A stretch of 64,000 nucleotides of DNA from Fischerella sp. PCC 9431 (GTDB taxonomy: Bacteria > Cyanobacteriota > Cyanobacteriia > Cyanobacteriales > Nostocaceae). The notes beneath the pieces were generated by a model, which worked only from the letters and a program-made list of their open reading frames with translations, did not search any database and was not told where the DNA came from. The position numbers and the translations under genes are program-made. The stretch is from positions 493,500 to 557,499 of the forward strand of contig NZ_KE650771.1 of NCBI RefSeq assembly GCF_000447295.1. Direction: 5' to 3'. Positions within the stretch are counted from its first letter, which is position 1, and every line of letters starts with the position of its first letter. Positions 46,152 through 56,200 of this stretch are shown in pieces.

Positions 46152-46280
46152 AGCCTAAAAAACTCCAATAATGGCTAGTTTTAGCGATTAAAGCGGAAAT
46201 AAGCAAGATTATTACAAACTAAGCTTGAATAATTGCCATAATTTGTTACAATTTTAGCACAAATTGTCTATTTCTGGCTT

Positions 46281-46456
46281 TTGGGAAAGGGAATCAGGGA
46301 TCGGGGAAAGGGGATCGGGGATCGGGGATTGGGAAGAGACGCGGTGACGCTGAGAGTAGGAGACGCGGTGAATCAATCAAAAATATTCGATCTGTCCCCG
46401 TGTCCCCGTGTCCCTGCGTCTCCTTGTCTCCCTTGTCCCCCTTCCCCAATCCCCGT
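46281..46456. repeat. Palindromic GGGGATCGGGGATTGGG repeat upstream of gyrA
   Basis: The left half (GGGAAAGGGAATCAGGGATC, GGGGATCGGGGATTGGGAAG, 46281-46337) and the right half (CTTGTCCCCCTTCCCCAATC, 46421-46456) are complementary. In between are GACGCGGTGA units and CCCCGTGTCCCCGTGTCCCT units. It fills most of the gap between the gyrA promoter and the end of the large hybrid kinase, with no gene. A related palindrome lies at 56201-56351. Confidence 0.7.
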
Positions 46457-46460
46457 CAAA

Positions 46461-49400
46461 TTATTTTTTACCCACTAAGCTGGTAATTACCTCAATAAGT
46501 TTGACTGGATCGACTGGCTTAGAAACATGCTTTTGAAAGCCCACGCTCAGGGCCTGTTGGTAGTCGATTTCTCCAGCATAAGCAGTCAAAGCGATCGCCG
46601 GAATTTGTCCTCCCTCTTCTGCGGGTAGGTTTCTCACCTGCTGCATCAACATATATCCATCAATATCTGGCATTCCAATATCGCTTAACAAAATATCTGG
46701 TTGGAGGTGGGTGAAAGTGATCAGTGCCTCGGCTGCTGAGGCAACTGCTGTTACATTTGCTCCATATTCTTCTAGTAGGAAAGCAGTAAATTCCCGTGTA
46801 TCTGTATCATCATCCACGACTAAAATCTTGACACCCTTTAAATCTAGAGATTCCTCAGAGTGTAGAGTGTCCTGATTTGTCTGAGGTTGAGTCAGCATAA
46901 GTGGAAGTCTGACGGTAAAAGTTGCTCCTTGATTTTCCCCTAGACTTGCAGCCTCAACTGTCCCGCCATGCAGTTCGACTAAATGACGGACAATCGCCAG
47001 CCCTAACCCTAATCCACCAAACTTTCTGGTTGTAGCGGCGTCTGCTTGGCGGAAATGCTCGAATACAAAGGGGAGAAATTCAGGGATAATACCCTTACCT
47101 GTGTCACTGACAACGATTTGGGCATGAGATCCAAAGCGTTCTAGTCGAATGTCTACTTGTCCCCCTTCAGGTGTGAACTTGACAGCGTTGGAAAGGAGAT
47201 TCCAAATCACTTGCTGTAATCGATTGGAGTCACCCATGACTTGGAATTTTGGATTTTGGACTTTGGATTTGAGATTGTTCGATTGTTCGTAGGTTGCTCT
47301 ATATTCTAGAATCTGTTCATTCTTTCCCAGTTCAAAATCTAAAATCGTAAATTGCAAATCGATTAACTTGGTTTGGGCTGCTAGCCGCACTGTTTCCATC
47401 GCTGCTTGAATTGTCGATGCCAGATCGACAGGACAAATTTGCAGGCTAAGTTTACCCCGTAAAATTCGAGAGACATCCAGCAAATCGTCAATCAGTTCAG
47501 CCTGTAATTTGGCATTGCGTTCGATGATGTTTAAAGCTTGCGTGGTTCTGGCAACATCAACCTTGTGAGTCTGGAGTAATTTAGCCCAGCCTAAAATCGG
47601 ATTGAGGGGCGATCGCAACTCGTGAGATAATACCGCCAAAAATTCATCTTTGATGCGATTGGCTCGTTGAGATTCCTCGTAGAGTTGGGCATTATCAATC
47701 GCCGTTGATGCCATTTGAGCCAGTTGTATCAAAATCGCTTCGTCTTCTGCATTAAATTCTCCCTCGTATTTATCAGAAAGCTGAATTAAACCCAGGTTTT
47801 GGCCGTTACGGCTTGTCAGAGGTGCGGCTAGCCAACCGCGCATCGGCGGATGTCCATCTGTTTTGTTACCAAATTTGCCCCAAGCAGGATGGGCTTCTAG
47901 TTCAGCCTGGGTCATGCGTATCGGGCGTTGTGTACGGCAGACTAATGTATAAATACCAGAACCATTAGGCTGCTCGTTATAATCGCGCCACTGGGCGTAT
48001 TTGTCTGAGAGGGACACCGTGTGAATCGCCTGCGCCCAATTGTTATCAATCGTCATGCTGGTGACAGATTGATGCGCTCCAATAATATTGCGGGCTTGCT
48101 CTGTGATTAATTGTAATCTCTCATTTAGAGATAGCGTCGAGTTGATCGTTAGGGATGCCTCAGCCAACTTTTGTAAACGCCGAGTTTGTTGTTGTTCACG
48201 CTCAAGTAGTCTCACCCGTTCAGCCTCAACGCGTTTGCGATCAGTGATGTCTATACAGGAACCGATGTAACCAACAAAGCTGCCATCCGGTGTAAACCGA
48301 GGAATACCTATATCTAAAATCCAACGATATTCTCCGTCAAAATGCCGGAGGCGATATTCCATCGTGAATTTTTGCTGGGCGTCAAAAGCTGTGATATAGG
48401 TATCCATACACAGCTGCAAATCTTCAGGATGAACATTTTCAGTCCAACCGTTGCCTAGTTCTTCTTCCAGCGTCCGTCCAGTAAAATCAAGCCAAGGCTG
48501 ATTGAAGTAATCGCAGAGTTTATCGATTCCAGACATCCAGATCAAAACAGGAGATGAATCTGCCATGATCCGAAACCGTTCTTCGGTCTCCCTCTGTATC
48601 TCCTCTGCTTGCTTGCGATCAGTGATGTCTCGAAAATAAACGGCAATACCATCCGGGGAAGGGTAGGCGTGAATTTCTAGCCATTTACCTATAAACTGAG
48701 CAAATTCTTCAAAGACAACAGTAATTTGCTCTCTCACAGCACGATGAAGTTCGTGGTAGGCCAGAGTTCCTACTTCCCCTGGAAATACTTCTTCCCAAAC
48801 CTGCTTACCTAGTAATTCTTCGTGAGTTTTATCCAAAAGCTTTGTAGCTTGCTCATTTACGTAGGTATATCGCCATTGATCGTCAAAGGCTACAAAAGCA
48901 TCAGTAATACTTTCCAAAATATTGCTAATTTGGTTACGGGCTGCTTCTGTCTGAATCCGTAACTCTTGCTCGCGCCGTGCTGCTTCCTGACGTATCTGAG
49001 CCATCTTCAAGTTTGCCTCGACGCGAGCCAAAAGTTCGCGAGCCGAGAATGGCTTGATCAGGTAGTCGTCAGCTCCAGTTTCCAGACCTTCGATGCGAGA
49101 CTCTTCTCCAGCACGGGCAGAAAGCAGGATAATCGGTATTTCTCTGGTGTTTGGATTAGTCCGTAGCTGTTGCAACAAGCCCAAACCATCAAGTTTCGGC
49201 ATCATTATATCAGTGAGGACGAGATCGGGTACTTGCTGAGAAACAGCAGCTAAAGCATCTGATCCATCCGCTACTGCCTTTACTTCATACCCTTGACTTA
49301 ACAGTAAACGCTTCACATAGTCGCGCATATCAGCGTTATCGTCTGCCAAGAGGATATAGGCAGGGGATGTAAGGGACACGGAGGACATGGGGGACAAGGA

Positions 49401-51311
49401 GGACAAGGAGGACACGGGGGAAATAGAAGAAATTTCTCCCTTGTCTCCCTTGTCCCCTTCTTCCGGTAGCCAGCGCAAAGCTTCTTCGACATAGGAAGCA
49501 GCGCCCATTGTAGTTGATGCTAAGGAACTGGTTGCTTTGATGCGTTGAGTTTCACCCTGATGGAGGAATTCGCTTGGCAAGTGAGCATAACCGGTAGGAA
49601 TTGATACTGTGAAGCTACTACCTTGATTAATCACACTGGTAACATTGATAGTTCCGCCATGCAGTCGCACTAGTTCTTGGACTAATGACAGACCAATCCC
49701 CGACCCTTCATAGGTTCGCCCTCGTGACCCTTGGACGCGATGAAACCGTTCAAACAAACGGGGTATTTCCTCAGCAGGAATACCTGTACCTGTATCTCGC
49801 ACCTCTAGCTCAACATGATCACGAAAATAGCGCAAGGTAACGACAATTTCTCCCTCAAAGGTGAACTTAAAGGCGTTGGAGAGCAAGTTTAGCAAAATCT
49901 TCTCCCACATTTCCTGATCTACATACACTTTTTCAGGCAATTGGGGACAATCTACTACTAGGCGCATTCTTGCTCGCTCGATGGCTGACCTAAACACAGC
50001 TGCCAAGTCTGTAGTTAACATCGCCAGATCAGTCGGTTCATAGGCTGCTTGAACACGTCCTGCTTCAATGCGGGAGAAGTCTAGTAGAGTATTAACTAGC
50101 TTCAGCAAACGTAGACTATTGCGATGCACCATCTCCAACTGCTGTCGTTGAGTTGCAAGCGTTGCATGATCTGCTACTGCCAGTGTCTCCTCTAGAGGGC
50201 CAAGCATCAAAGTGAGTGGTGTACGAAACTCATGGCTGATGTTACTAAAAAAAACAGTTTTGGCTCGATCAAGTTCTGCTAAAGCTTCAGCACGCTTGCG
50301 TTCTTCTTCGTATGCTTGAGCATTAGCGATGCTGGCAGCGATTTGAGCCGAAATCAAATCAATAAATCTTTTATAGTTGTCGTCGAACAGCCTAAATGGA
50401 TTTAAACCTACAACCAAGATACCAGCTTTTCCCGTCTTTCCAGATGGCGCAATTGGCACAGCTACGGCTTGATGTGGTGGTTGCTGCCAAGCGCCTGTGG
50501 GTAGGTTGTCAAAAGACGCTGCCAAATTAGTAACCAGCGTTGTGTCCTGGGTTCTGATCACTTCCGCAAAGGGCCAAATCGAGTCAGAATCAATATCAAC
50601 TGTATCCGGAACTGCCGCGTGTTCTCGCTCAATACCGCATTTCCCAGCCAAAAAAACGCGCTGCTGTTCTGGATCAACCAGATAAATCATCGCAAAGGGT
50701 AGATCATAAGGGTTGGTTTCCAAACAACTCGCACTTACTGTACAGGCTTCATCGAATGTCCGGGCGTCTGCTGTTTTGGCAGCTAGTTCGCGCAACAATG
50801 TTAGTTGACGTTCGCTAATTATGCCTTGTGTGTCGTCTGTGTTAGCACAAATGATACCACCTGTACCGCCTTGGTCATTGGGAACTGGGCTATAGGAGAA
50901 TGTGTAATAGGTTTCCTCTGGATAGCCGTTGCGCTCCATAATTAGTAGTAGGGCTTCGTCGTAAGTGCCTTCATTATTGAGCATCGCTGATTCTGCGCGA
51001 GGACCAACCTGATCCCAAATTTCTCGCCACACATGAGAAGCTGGCTGTCCAAGGGCTTCTGGATGTTTGCCACCGACGATCGCTTTGTAGGCATCATTGT
51101 AAAGGTTAGTCAATTCTTCACCCCACCAAACAAACATGGGTTGCCGGGAGGTTAGCATAATCCGCACACAAGTCTTTAGACTCTGGGGCCATGCTGATAC
51201 TTGACCTAAAGGTGTTTGTGACCAATCGAGCGATCGCATGAGTGTTCCCATTTCTCCACCACCAGCAAAAATATCTTCGGTGGTAGTTGTCCTTACTTCT
51301 TGTTGAGTCAC
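46461..51311 (-). CDS. Hybrid histidine kinase with two kinase modules and two receivers
   Basis: A 1616-residue soluble phosphorelay protein, in effect two hybrid kinases in one chain. From the N terminus: PAS-like region (about 20-160), GAF (about 175-340), HisKA with NISHEFRTPLTLMLGPL (about 355-420), HATPase (about 460-575), receiver with D in LVLTDIMMPKLDG, PAS (about 795-900), PAS (about 915-1035), GAF (about 1055-1205), second HisKA with VLSHELRSPLNPILGWAKLL, second HATPase, and a final receiver with D in ILLSDIGMPDIDG. Two insertions look repeat-derived: a Ser/Leu-rich linker before the first receiver (DNA 49380-49450) and about 40 residues within the second HATPase (47236-47355). The signal is unknown. 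Confidence 0.93.
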   Translation of the reverse strand: MTQQEVRTTTTEDIFAGGGEMGTLMRSLDWSQTPLGQVSAWPQSLKTCVRIMLTSRQPMFVWWGEELTNLYNDAYKAIVGGKHPEALGQPASHVWREIWDQVGPRAESAMLNNEGTYDEALLLIMERNGYPEETYYTFSYSPVPNDQGGTGGIICANTDDTQGIISERQLTLLRELAAKTADARTFDEACTVSASCLETNPYDLPFAMIYLVDPEQQRVFLAGKCGIEREHAAVPDTVDIDSDSIWPFAEVIRTQDTTLVTNLAASFDNLPTGAWQQPPHQAVAVPIAPSGKTGKAGILVVGLNPFRLFDDNYKRFIDLISAQIAASIANAQAYEEERKRAEALAELDRAKTVFFSNISHEFRTPLTLMLGPLEETLAVADHATLATQRQQLEMVHRNSLRLLKLVNTLLDFSRIEAGRVQAAYEPTDLAMLTTDLAAVFRSAIERARMRLVVDCPQLPEKVYVDQEMWEKILLNLLSNAFKFTFEGEIVVTLRYFRDHVELEVRDTGTGIPAEEIPRLFERFHRVQGSRGRTYEGSGIGLSLVQELVRLHGGTINVTSVINQGSSFTVSIPTGYAHLPSEFLHQGETQRIKATSSLASTTMGAASYVEEALRWLPEEGDKGDKGEISSISPVSSLSSLSPMSSVSLTSPAYILLADDNADMRDYVKRLLLSQGYEVKAVADGSDALAAVSQQVPDLVLTDIMMPKLDGLGLLQQLRTNPNTREIPIILLSARAGEESRIEGLETGADDYLIKPFSARELLARVEANLKMAQIRQEAARREQELRIQTEAARNQISNILESITDAFVAFDDQWRYTYVNEQATKLLDKTHEELLGKQVWEEVFPGEVGTLAYHELHRAVREQITVVFEEFAQFIGKWLEIHAYPSPDGIAVYFRDITDRKQAEEIQRETEERFRIMADSSPVLIWMSGIDKLCDYFNQPWLDFTGRTLEEELGNGWTENVHPEDLQLCMDTYITAFDAQQKFTMEYRLRHFDGEYRWILDIGIPRFTPDGSFVGYIGSCIDITDRKRVEAERVRLLEREQQQTRRLQKLAEASLTINSTLSLNERLQLITEQARNIIGAHQSVTSMTIDNNWAQAIHTVSLSDKYAQWRDYNEQPNGSGIYTLVCRTQRPIRMTQAELEAHPAWGKFGNKTDGHPPMRGWLAAPLTSRNGQNLGLIQLSDKYEGEFNAEDEAILIQLAQMASTAIDNAQLYEESQRANRIKDEFLAVLSHELRSPLNPILGWAKLLQTHKVDVARTTQALNIIERNAKLQAELIDDLLDVSRILRGKLSLQICPVDLASTIQAAMETVRLAAQTKLIDLQFTILDFELGKNEQILEYRATYEQSNNLKSKVQNPKFQVMGDSNRLQQVIWNLLSNAVKFTPEGGQVDIRLERFGSHAQIVVSDTGKGIIPEFLPFVFEHFRQADAATTRKFGGLGLGLAIVRHLVELHGGTVEAASLGENQGATFTVRLPLMLTQPQTNQDTLHSEESLDLKGVKILVVDDDTDTREFTAFLLEEYGANVTAVASAAEALITFTHLQPDILLSDIGMPDIDGYMLMQQVRNLPAEEGGQIPAIALTAYAGEIDYQQALSVGFQKHVSKPVDPVKLIEVITSLVGKK

Positions 51312-51770
51312 AAGTCTCTGCTCCTCATCCTCAAAAGCATTTAACTAGCAGATCCCTGATGCGATCGCTCATCTAGAACAATAACTGCTGCAATCTGTTT
51401 TAACGCAACTGCTCAAGTTTTGCTCGCCTCATTTACCATTGATTGACCCTCTGTGACCAAACTCCTAGTTTTGCTGCTAGCTTAACTTGTGAGCGTTAGA
51501 GGCACACTCCAATTTGGCGAACCAACTTTGCTGACTTTAGTGTTATCTTGCAGATATTAAAGCAACTGGTAATTATAATTGCTTTTTTATATAAAATATG
51601 TACCATGTAATGTAATAAGCGCGAATCTGTCGCGAGATACAGAAAACAACTGAAAATTAGCCACATAAGCTTGCAAAACATTCTGCTGAGACTTAGTGTG
51701 GAATGTAATCAAAACAACTTTTAAAGCAAAAAAATATCCAAACAAACTTGTAAACTAGAGCGATCGCACA
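51312..51770. other. Gene-free stretch upstream of the large hybrid kinase
   Basis: This 459-base stretch has no credible gene. The leftward 61-codon frame at 51496-51681 is rich in Cys, Ile and Leu and unlike a known protein. HIP1 sites occur at about 51361 and 51761. The promoter of the leftward hybrid kinase should be near 51320-51450. Confidence 0.55.
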
Positions 51771-52631
51771 CTAAAAAATGTTTTTTTGGGATATTACATT
51801 TCTAATGCCACCTTTAGCACCAACAGTATCACCTTTATAGCGTGGAATTATATGAATACTGGCGTGCATGATATTTTGACCTGCATCTCTGTTGATGTTC
51901 ATTCCGACATTGAAACCGTCGGGTGTAAATTCTTGGTGGAGAAGTTGTTGTACTTTATTCACCATTAGCCAACAAGCAGATTGCTCTTTAAATGGGAGAG
52001 TAAAATAATTACTCACATGGCGTTTTGGAATGACTAAAACATGACCTTTACTCACAGGATAACCATCAAACATCGCATAGGCTGTCGCTGACTCAGTTAA
52101 TACTTTGAGGTGTTTGTAAGGATTACAAAATATGCAATTATTAGCAGAATTTCTCTGGATATTGTAATGTTTATATTCGTAAAGCTCGTAAGATTCATTT
52201 AATTGCATTGATAGAAAAGGAAGTTTAACCATACATTGATATGTAGGTTTTTTGTGGATGTAGTGTTCTCGAAAACCTTCTCTTTTGATATCTCTTCTCA
52301 CCGCGTAATAAGCTTTGCCTCCTGGTTTTAATAAATGGGAAATTTCCATGATCACATTTGCTTGTTCTTCAGGGAATAAAACATTTAAAACATAAATACA
52401 AATTATGGTATCAAACTTTTCTTTTGGGTATTGAGGGAAATAATAAGGGTCATAACCTGTAATATCAAATCCTTTTTTATGCAATAATTTAACGTCATTA
52501 CCAAAGCCACAACCAAAGTCTAGAACTTTACCTTGAAGCAGATTTTTATCTAATAAAAAGTTTGTCGGTACTGATAGATAAACTCTTTCGATTGCTGTGA
52601 GATGGCTAAACTGATTTTTTTGCTTTTTCAT
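51771..52631 (-). CDS. Methyltransferase-HIT domain fusion protein
   Basis: A 286-residue two-domain protein. The N-terminal half (about 30-150) is a class I SAM-dependent methyltransferase: motif I GKVLDFGCGFGNDVKLL, then GYDPYYFPQY and LLKPGGKAYYAVRRDI. The C-terminal half (about 165-280) is a HIT-family nucleotide-binding fold: NCIFCNPYKHLKVL, GYPVSKGHVLVIPKRHVS and NIMHASIHIIPRYKGD. The HIT signature is normally HxHxH. Here it reads H256-A-S258-I-H260, so the central histidine, the nucleophile in Hint and Ap4A hydrolases, is Ser. The fused architecture suggests nucleotide-linked methylation, but the substrate is unknown. Confidence 0.85.
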   Translation of the reverse strand: MKKQKNQFSHLTAIERVYLSVPTNFLLDKNLLQGKVLDFGCGFGNDVKLLHKKGFDITGYDPYYFPQYPKEKFDTIICIYVLNVLFPEEQANVIMEISHLLKPGGKAYYAVRRDIKREGFREHYIHKKPTYQCMVKLPFLSMQLNESYELYEYKHYNIQRNSANNCIFCNPYKHLKVLTESATAYAMFDGYPVSKGHVLVIPKRHVSNYFTLPFKEQSACWLMVNKVQQLLHQEFTPDGFNVGMNINRDAGQNIMHASIHIIPRYKGDTVGAKGGIRNVISQKNIF

Positions 52632-52736
52632 GAAAAAATAAATCTTCTAGGAAAACTTAGAAGAAGCGATCGCTAATTATCATCGAGTGTTCTGATCAAT
52701 TTTATGAAGCGATCGCACCGACGTCCACAAAAAACA

Positions 52737-52770
52737 AGATCCCCGACTTCTCAAAGGAAGTCGGGGATCT
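52737..52770 (-). terminator. Intrinsic terminator downstream of GH13 gene
   Basis: AGATCCCCGACTTC and GAAGTCGGGGATCT form a perfect 14-bp stem with a six-base loop. On the minus strand it follows the GH13 stop by 24 bases and is followed by TTGTTTTTTG. The AGTCGGGGATCT wording is a repeat class in cyanobacterial intergenic DNA. Confidence 0.75.
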
Positions 52771-52794
52771 AAGGTAGCGATAGCAAACAATCTC

Positions 52795-54453
52795 TTATTG
52801 CCAAACAAACACTTTTGCTTCGTAAGGACCAATATCAATCATTATGCCATCATCACCAGCTTCGATATCGTAATTTCCTGTCCATTCGTGCCATGTACCA
52901 CTATTAGGAAAATTAGGAACCTGATAACCCGCTAAGAAATTTTCTGAGAAATTAGTGACAACGACCACACGGGAACCTTCGTCATTCCAGCGACTATAAG
53001 CTAATACTTTTGCCTCTGAATTTTCATGGAAAAAATCAATATTTTCTGTGTAAAGAGCATGATTTTGTTTTCGCAGGCTAATTAAACCTTTATAATATTC
53101 AAATAAACCGCGATTTAAATCATTACCTAGTAGTTTCCAGTCAATTTTTGCTGATTCTGGAGTTTTAGGTTTATACTCACCAAACTCTTCACCCATCCAA
53201 ACTAAAGGTACACCAACAGCCGTCATTAAAATTGCCACACCAAGCTTAATTCTTCTGAAAGCTTCCTCATCAAAAATGTTGCGATCGCCTAAATCAACCA
53301 TCAAATGATTATGGTCATGATTTGTCACGTAATTGACAACATTTGTAGCACCCATGAAACCTTGACGTTTACAGTCAATGACATCTTTGAGTCGTTCTAT
53401 ATCAAATGTTTCACCACAAATATGTTCCTTAATACAATGATAGAAACTATCATGCCAGCAACCATCCATCGGCCCATCAACATTGGTGACACTGGTAGTT
53501 TCAGGAATATATTCGGCAACATTATAAAAAGGTTTTGCACCAGCAGTTTCCTTGGCTTCTTGTACAATCCAGTGCATGAAGTCGTAATTAGCAATTTGCC
53601 GTGCTGCATCATAGCGAATACCATCGAGATGATATTCTTCAATCCAAAAACGGATGGTATCACCGATAAATTTGCGTGCAGGATAAGTCTCTAAATTTTC
53701 ATCATAGAATTCGTAATTAAACTCAGGACCCCAACTATTATCAGGGTCACGTGGAGAATGATGATACCAGTAATCGTGGTCAATTTGAGTTAATGGACTA
53801 GATGCTTCTGAGTGATTATAAATTCCGTCCATAATCACACGAATTCCTCTAGCATGGCATTCATCAATCAGATTTTTTAAATCAGATGTCGGACCATAAC
53901 TTGATTCTGTAGCAAAAAAATAGCGGGGATTGTAACCCCAGCTATGATCACCTGGATATTCTTTCACAGGCATTAACTCAATCGCATTAATACCCAATTC
54001 ACACAGATAATCTAACTTTTCAACTACATGCTTATACTTTCCACGTGCATAAGGATCATCTTCACCACCAGAAAAGTCACCAACATGCAATTCGTAAATT
54101 ACTAATTCATGGTCAGCAGGTAAAGGTTTATCATCGTGCTGCCACACATAAGTATCAACTATTCTTTGTCCATCTTTGATATGTACAATACCGTTATCTT
54201 GACCACTTAATTCATCTATATCTATTGCATAAGGATCTGTAATATCAACCCATTGGTCTTCTTCAAAAAACCATGATTTTGACTGGACACGGAATTTATA
54301 TTGGTAATCTCCATCCTCTAATTCAACTGTAGTACGGAAATAGCCATCTTCACCTTTTTCCATTGGAATTTCTTGCCAATTAGAAAAAGAACCAATTAAA
54401 GCTGCTGCTTTGTTATATGGAGCAAATAGATTAAATTCAATTGGCTTCGCCAT
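52795..54453 (-). CDS. GH13 alpha-amylase family enzyme with N-terminal CBM48-like domain
   Basis: A 552-residue cytoplasmic glycoside hydrolase or glucanotransferase. The N-terminal CBM48-like domain (about 1-100) contains FNLFAPYNKAAALIGSFSNW. The GH13 barrel follows: LMPVKEYPGDHSWGYNP, region I MDGIYNHSE, region II GIRYDAARQI with the Asp nucleophile (about 281), region III FYNVAEYIPE with the acid/base Glu (about 313), and region IV NYVTNHDHNH (about 377). A C-terminal beta domain ends at KVFVWQ. All three catalytic acids are present. The overall layout resembles short branching-enzyme-like or amylase-like proteins acting on glycogen or maltodextrins. The exact reaction is not decided. 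There is no signal peptide. Confidence 0.9.
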   Translation of the reverse strand: MAKPIEFNLFAPYNKAAALIGSFSNWQEIPMEKGEDGYFRTTVELEDGDYQYKFRVQSKSWFFEEDQWVDITDPYAIDIDELSGQDNGIVHIKDGQRIVDTYVWQHDDKPLPADHELVIYELHVGDFSGGEDDPYARGKYKHVVEKLDYLCELGINAIELMPVKEYPGDHSWGYNPRYFFATESSYGPTSDLKNLIDECHARGIRVIMDGIYNHSEASSPLTQIDHDYWYHHSPRDPDNSWGPEFNYEFYDENLETYPARKFIGDTIRFWIEEYHLDGIRYDAARQIANYDFMHWIVQEAKETAGAKPFYNVAEYIPETTSVTNVDGPMDGCWHDSFYHCIKEHICGETFDIERLKDVIDCKRQGFMGATNVVNYVTNHDHNHLMVDLGDRNIFDEEAFRRIKLGVAILMTAVGVPLVWMGEEFGEYKPKTPESAKIDWKLLGNDLNRGLFEYYKGLISLRKQNHALYTENIDFFHENSEAKVLAYSRWNDEGSRVVVVTNFSENFLAGYQVPNFPNSGTWHEWTGNYDIEAGDDGIMIDIGPYEAKVFVWQ

Positions 54454-54771
54454 AATTTTTAAGTTTATTTAGATAGTGAATCCTTGCATGATTAATTCTC
54501 CATTTTTCAAAAAAAATAGCCAATCTTTCCCTAGAAATAAATAAATAAAAGTTACTCTATCTTCAGGAATAAATATTTAATAAATACTTAAAAAGTAATT
54601 AAGTTAGTTGTTAGTTATTTTGTGTTTCCCCCTTCCCTGTTCCCCGTTACCCTTTCCCCGTTCCCCTTTCCCCGTTCCCCTTTCTCCCCAACGACCTAAA
54701 ATAAAATAAACTTGCACTGATTGCTTGGTCAGTTTAAGAATATATAGGGCAATGCACACGGGGAAACTAAC
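54454..54771. repeat. Gene-free spacer with CCCCTTTCCCCGTT tandem repeat
   Basis: The spacer between GH13 (leftward) and lpdA (rightward) holds both promoters. From about 54626 to 54690 the unit CCCCTTTCCCCGTT (with variants) repeats about four times. No gene. The same pyrimidine-rich unit recurs near 25540, 46440 and 56290. Confidence 0.65.
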
Positions 54772-56199
54772 GTGAGTCAAGGATTTGATTATGATTTAGT
54801 GATTATCGGCGCTGGAGTAGGCGGACATGGGGCTGCCTTGCACGCCGTTAGCTGCGGTTTGAAGACAGCGATCATTGAAGCGGCTGATATGGGGGGAACC
54901 TGTGTCAACCGAGGCTGCATTCCTTCTAAGGCATTGCTAGCAGCCTCTGGACGTGTACGGGAACTTAGAGACGCCCATCACCTGAAAACGCTGGGAATTC
55001 AAGTCGCAGGTGTACAATTTGAGCGGCAAGCGATCGCCGACCATGCTAATAACCTTGTCGCGAAAATTCAAGGCGACTTAACCAACAGCCTCAAACGGTT
55101 AGGGGTCGATATCATTCGAGGTTGGGGCAAAATCGCAGACACTCAAAAAGTAAGTGTAGTTACAGACGGTGGTGAAAAAACAATCACTGCTAAAGATATT
55201 ATTCTTTCTCCTGGTTCAATTCCCTTCGTCCCTCCTGGGATTGAAGTAGACGGTAAAACAGTATTTACCAGCGACCAAGGGGTAAAATTAGAGTCATTGC
55301 CAGATTGGGTAGCAATTATTGGTAGTGGTTACATTGGCCTGGAATTTTCTGACGTTTACTCGGCTTTGGGCTGCGAAATCACTATGATTGAAGCACTCGA
55401 TCAATTAATGCCAGGATTTGATCGTGATATTGCCAAACTTGCCGAACGGGTGCTAATTACTCCCCGCGATATTGAAACCTATGTGGGAATATACGCCAAA
55501 AAAGTCATCCCAGGTTCACCAGTAGTGATTGAATTAGCCAACTTCAAAACCAAAGAAGATGTAGATGTGTTAGAAGTTGATGCTTGTTTAGTCGCAACCG
55601 GACGCATCCCAGCAACCCAAAATCTTGGTTTAGAATCAGTAGGTGTAGAATTAGACCGCAGGAATTTTATTCCCGTCAATGACACTACGGCTGTGTTAAG
55701 TGGGGGTGAAATAGTTCCACATTTGTGGGCAATTGGTGACGCTACCGGCAAAATGATGCTAGCTCATGCTGCTTCTGCTCAGGGTATTGTGGCAGTAGAA
55801 AATATCTGCGGTAGACATAAAGAAGTAGACTATCTTAGTATCCCCGCAGCCGCTTTTACTCACCCAGAAGTTAGCTATGTGGGGATGACCGAAGCACAAG
55901 CCAAGGAAAAAGCCACTACCGAAGGTTTTGAAGTCGCAGTGGCAAAAAGTTACTTCAAAGGTAATTCTAAAGCCTTGGCAGAAGGCGAAGCCGATGGTAT
56001 GGCAAAAGTAATTTATCGTAAAGACACTGGTGAAGTTTTAGGAGTCCATATTTTTGGAATGCACGCCTCCGACCTGATCCACGAAGCCTCAGCCGCGATC
56101 GCCAACCGTCAATCTGTCCACACCCTCGCCCATCTGGTTCACGCCCACCCCACACTCTCAGAAGTGCTAGACGAAGCTTATAAACGCGCAGCCAGTTAA
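54772..56199 (+). CDS. lpdA: Dihydrolipoyl dehydrogenase (E3)
   Basis: This FAD flavoprotein reoxidises dihydrolipoamide in pyruvate dehydrogenase and glycine cleavage complexes, passing electrons to NAD+. It has 475 residues. The FAD motif is [17 protein letters not shown], the redox-active disulfide is in [17 protein letters not shown], the NAD motif is [14 protein letters not shown], and the C-terminal catalytic [13 protein letters not shown] is present. The start is GTG at 54772. No ATG lies before the conserved [12 protein letters not shown] repeat spacer separates it from trpC, in the same orientation. Confidence 0.96.
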   Translation: MSQGFDYDLVIIGAGVGGHGAALHAVSCGLKTAIIEAADMGGTCVNRGCIPSKALLAASGRVRELRDAHHLKTLGIQVAGVQFERQAIADHANNLVAKIQGDLTNSLKRLGVDIIRGWGKIADTQKVSVVTDGGEKTITAKDIILSPGSIPFVPPGIEVDGKTVFTSDQGVKLESLPDWVAIIGSGYIGLEFSDVYSALGCEITMIEALDQLMPGFDRDIAKLAERVLITPRDIETYVGIYAKKVIPGSPVVIELANFKTKEDVDVLEVDACLVATGRIPATQNLGLESVGVELDRRNFIPVNDTTAVLSGGEIVPHLWAIGDATGKMMLAHAASAQGIVAVENICGRHKEVDYLSIPAAAFTHPEVSYVGMTEAQAKEKATTEGFEVAVAKSYFKGNSKALAEGEADGMAKVIYRKDTGEVLGVHIFGMHASDLIHEASAAIANRQSVHTLAHLVHAHPTLSEVLDEAYKRAAS

Positions 56200-56200
56200 G

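Noticed and set aside
51496..51681. 61-codon leftward frame
   Set aside because: A/T-rich, no start context, no recognisable protein.
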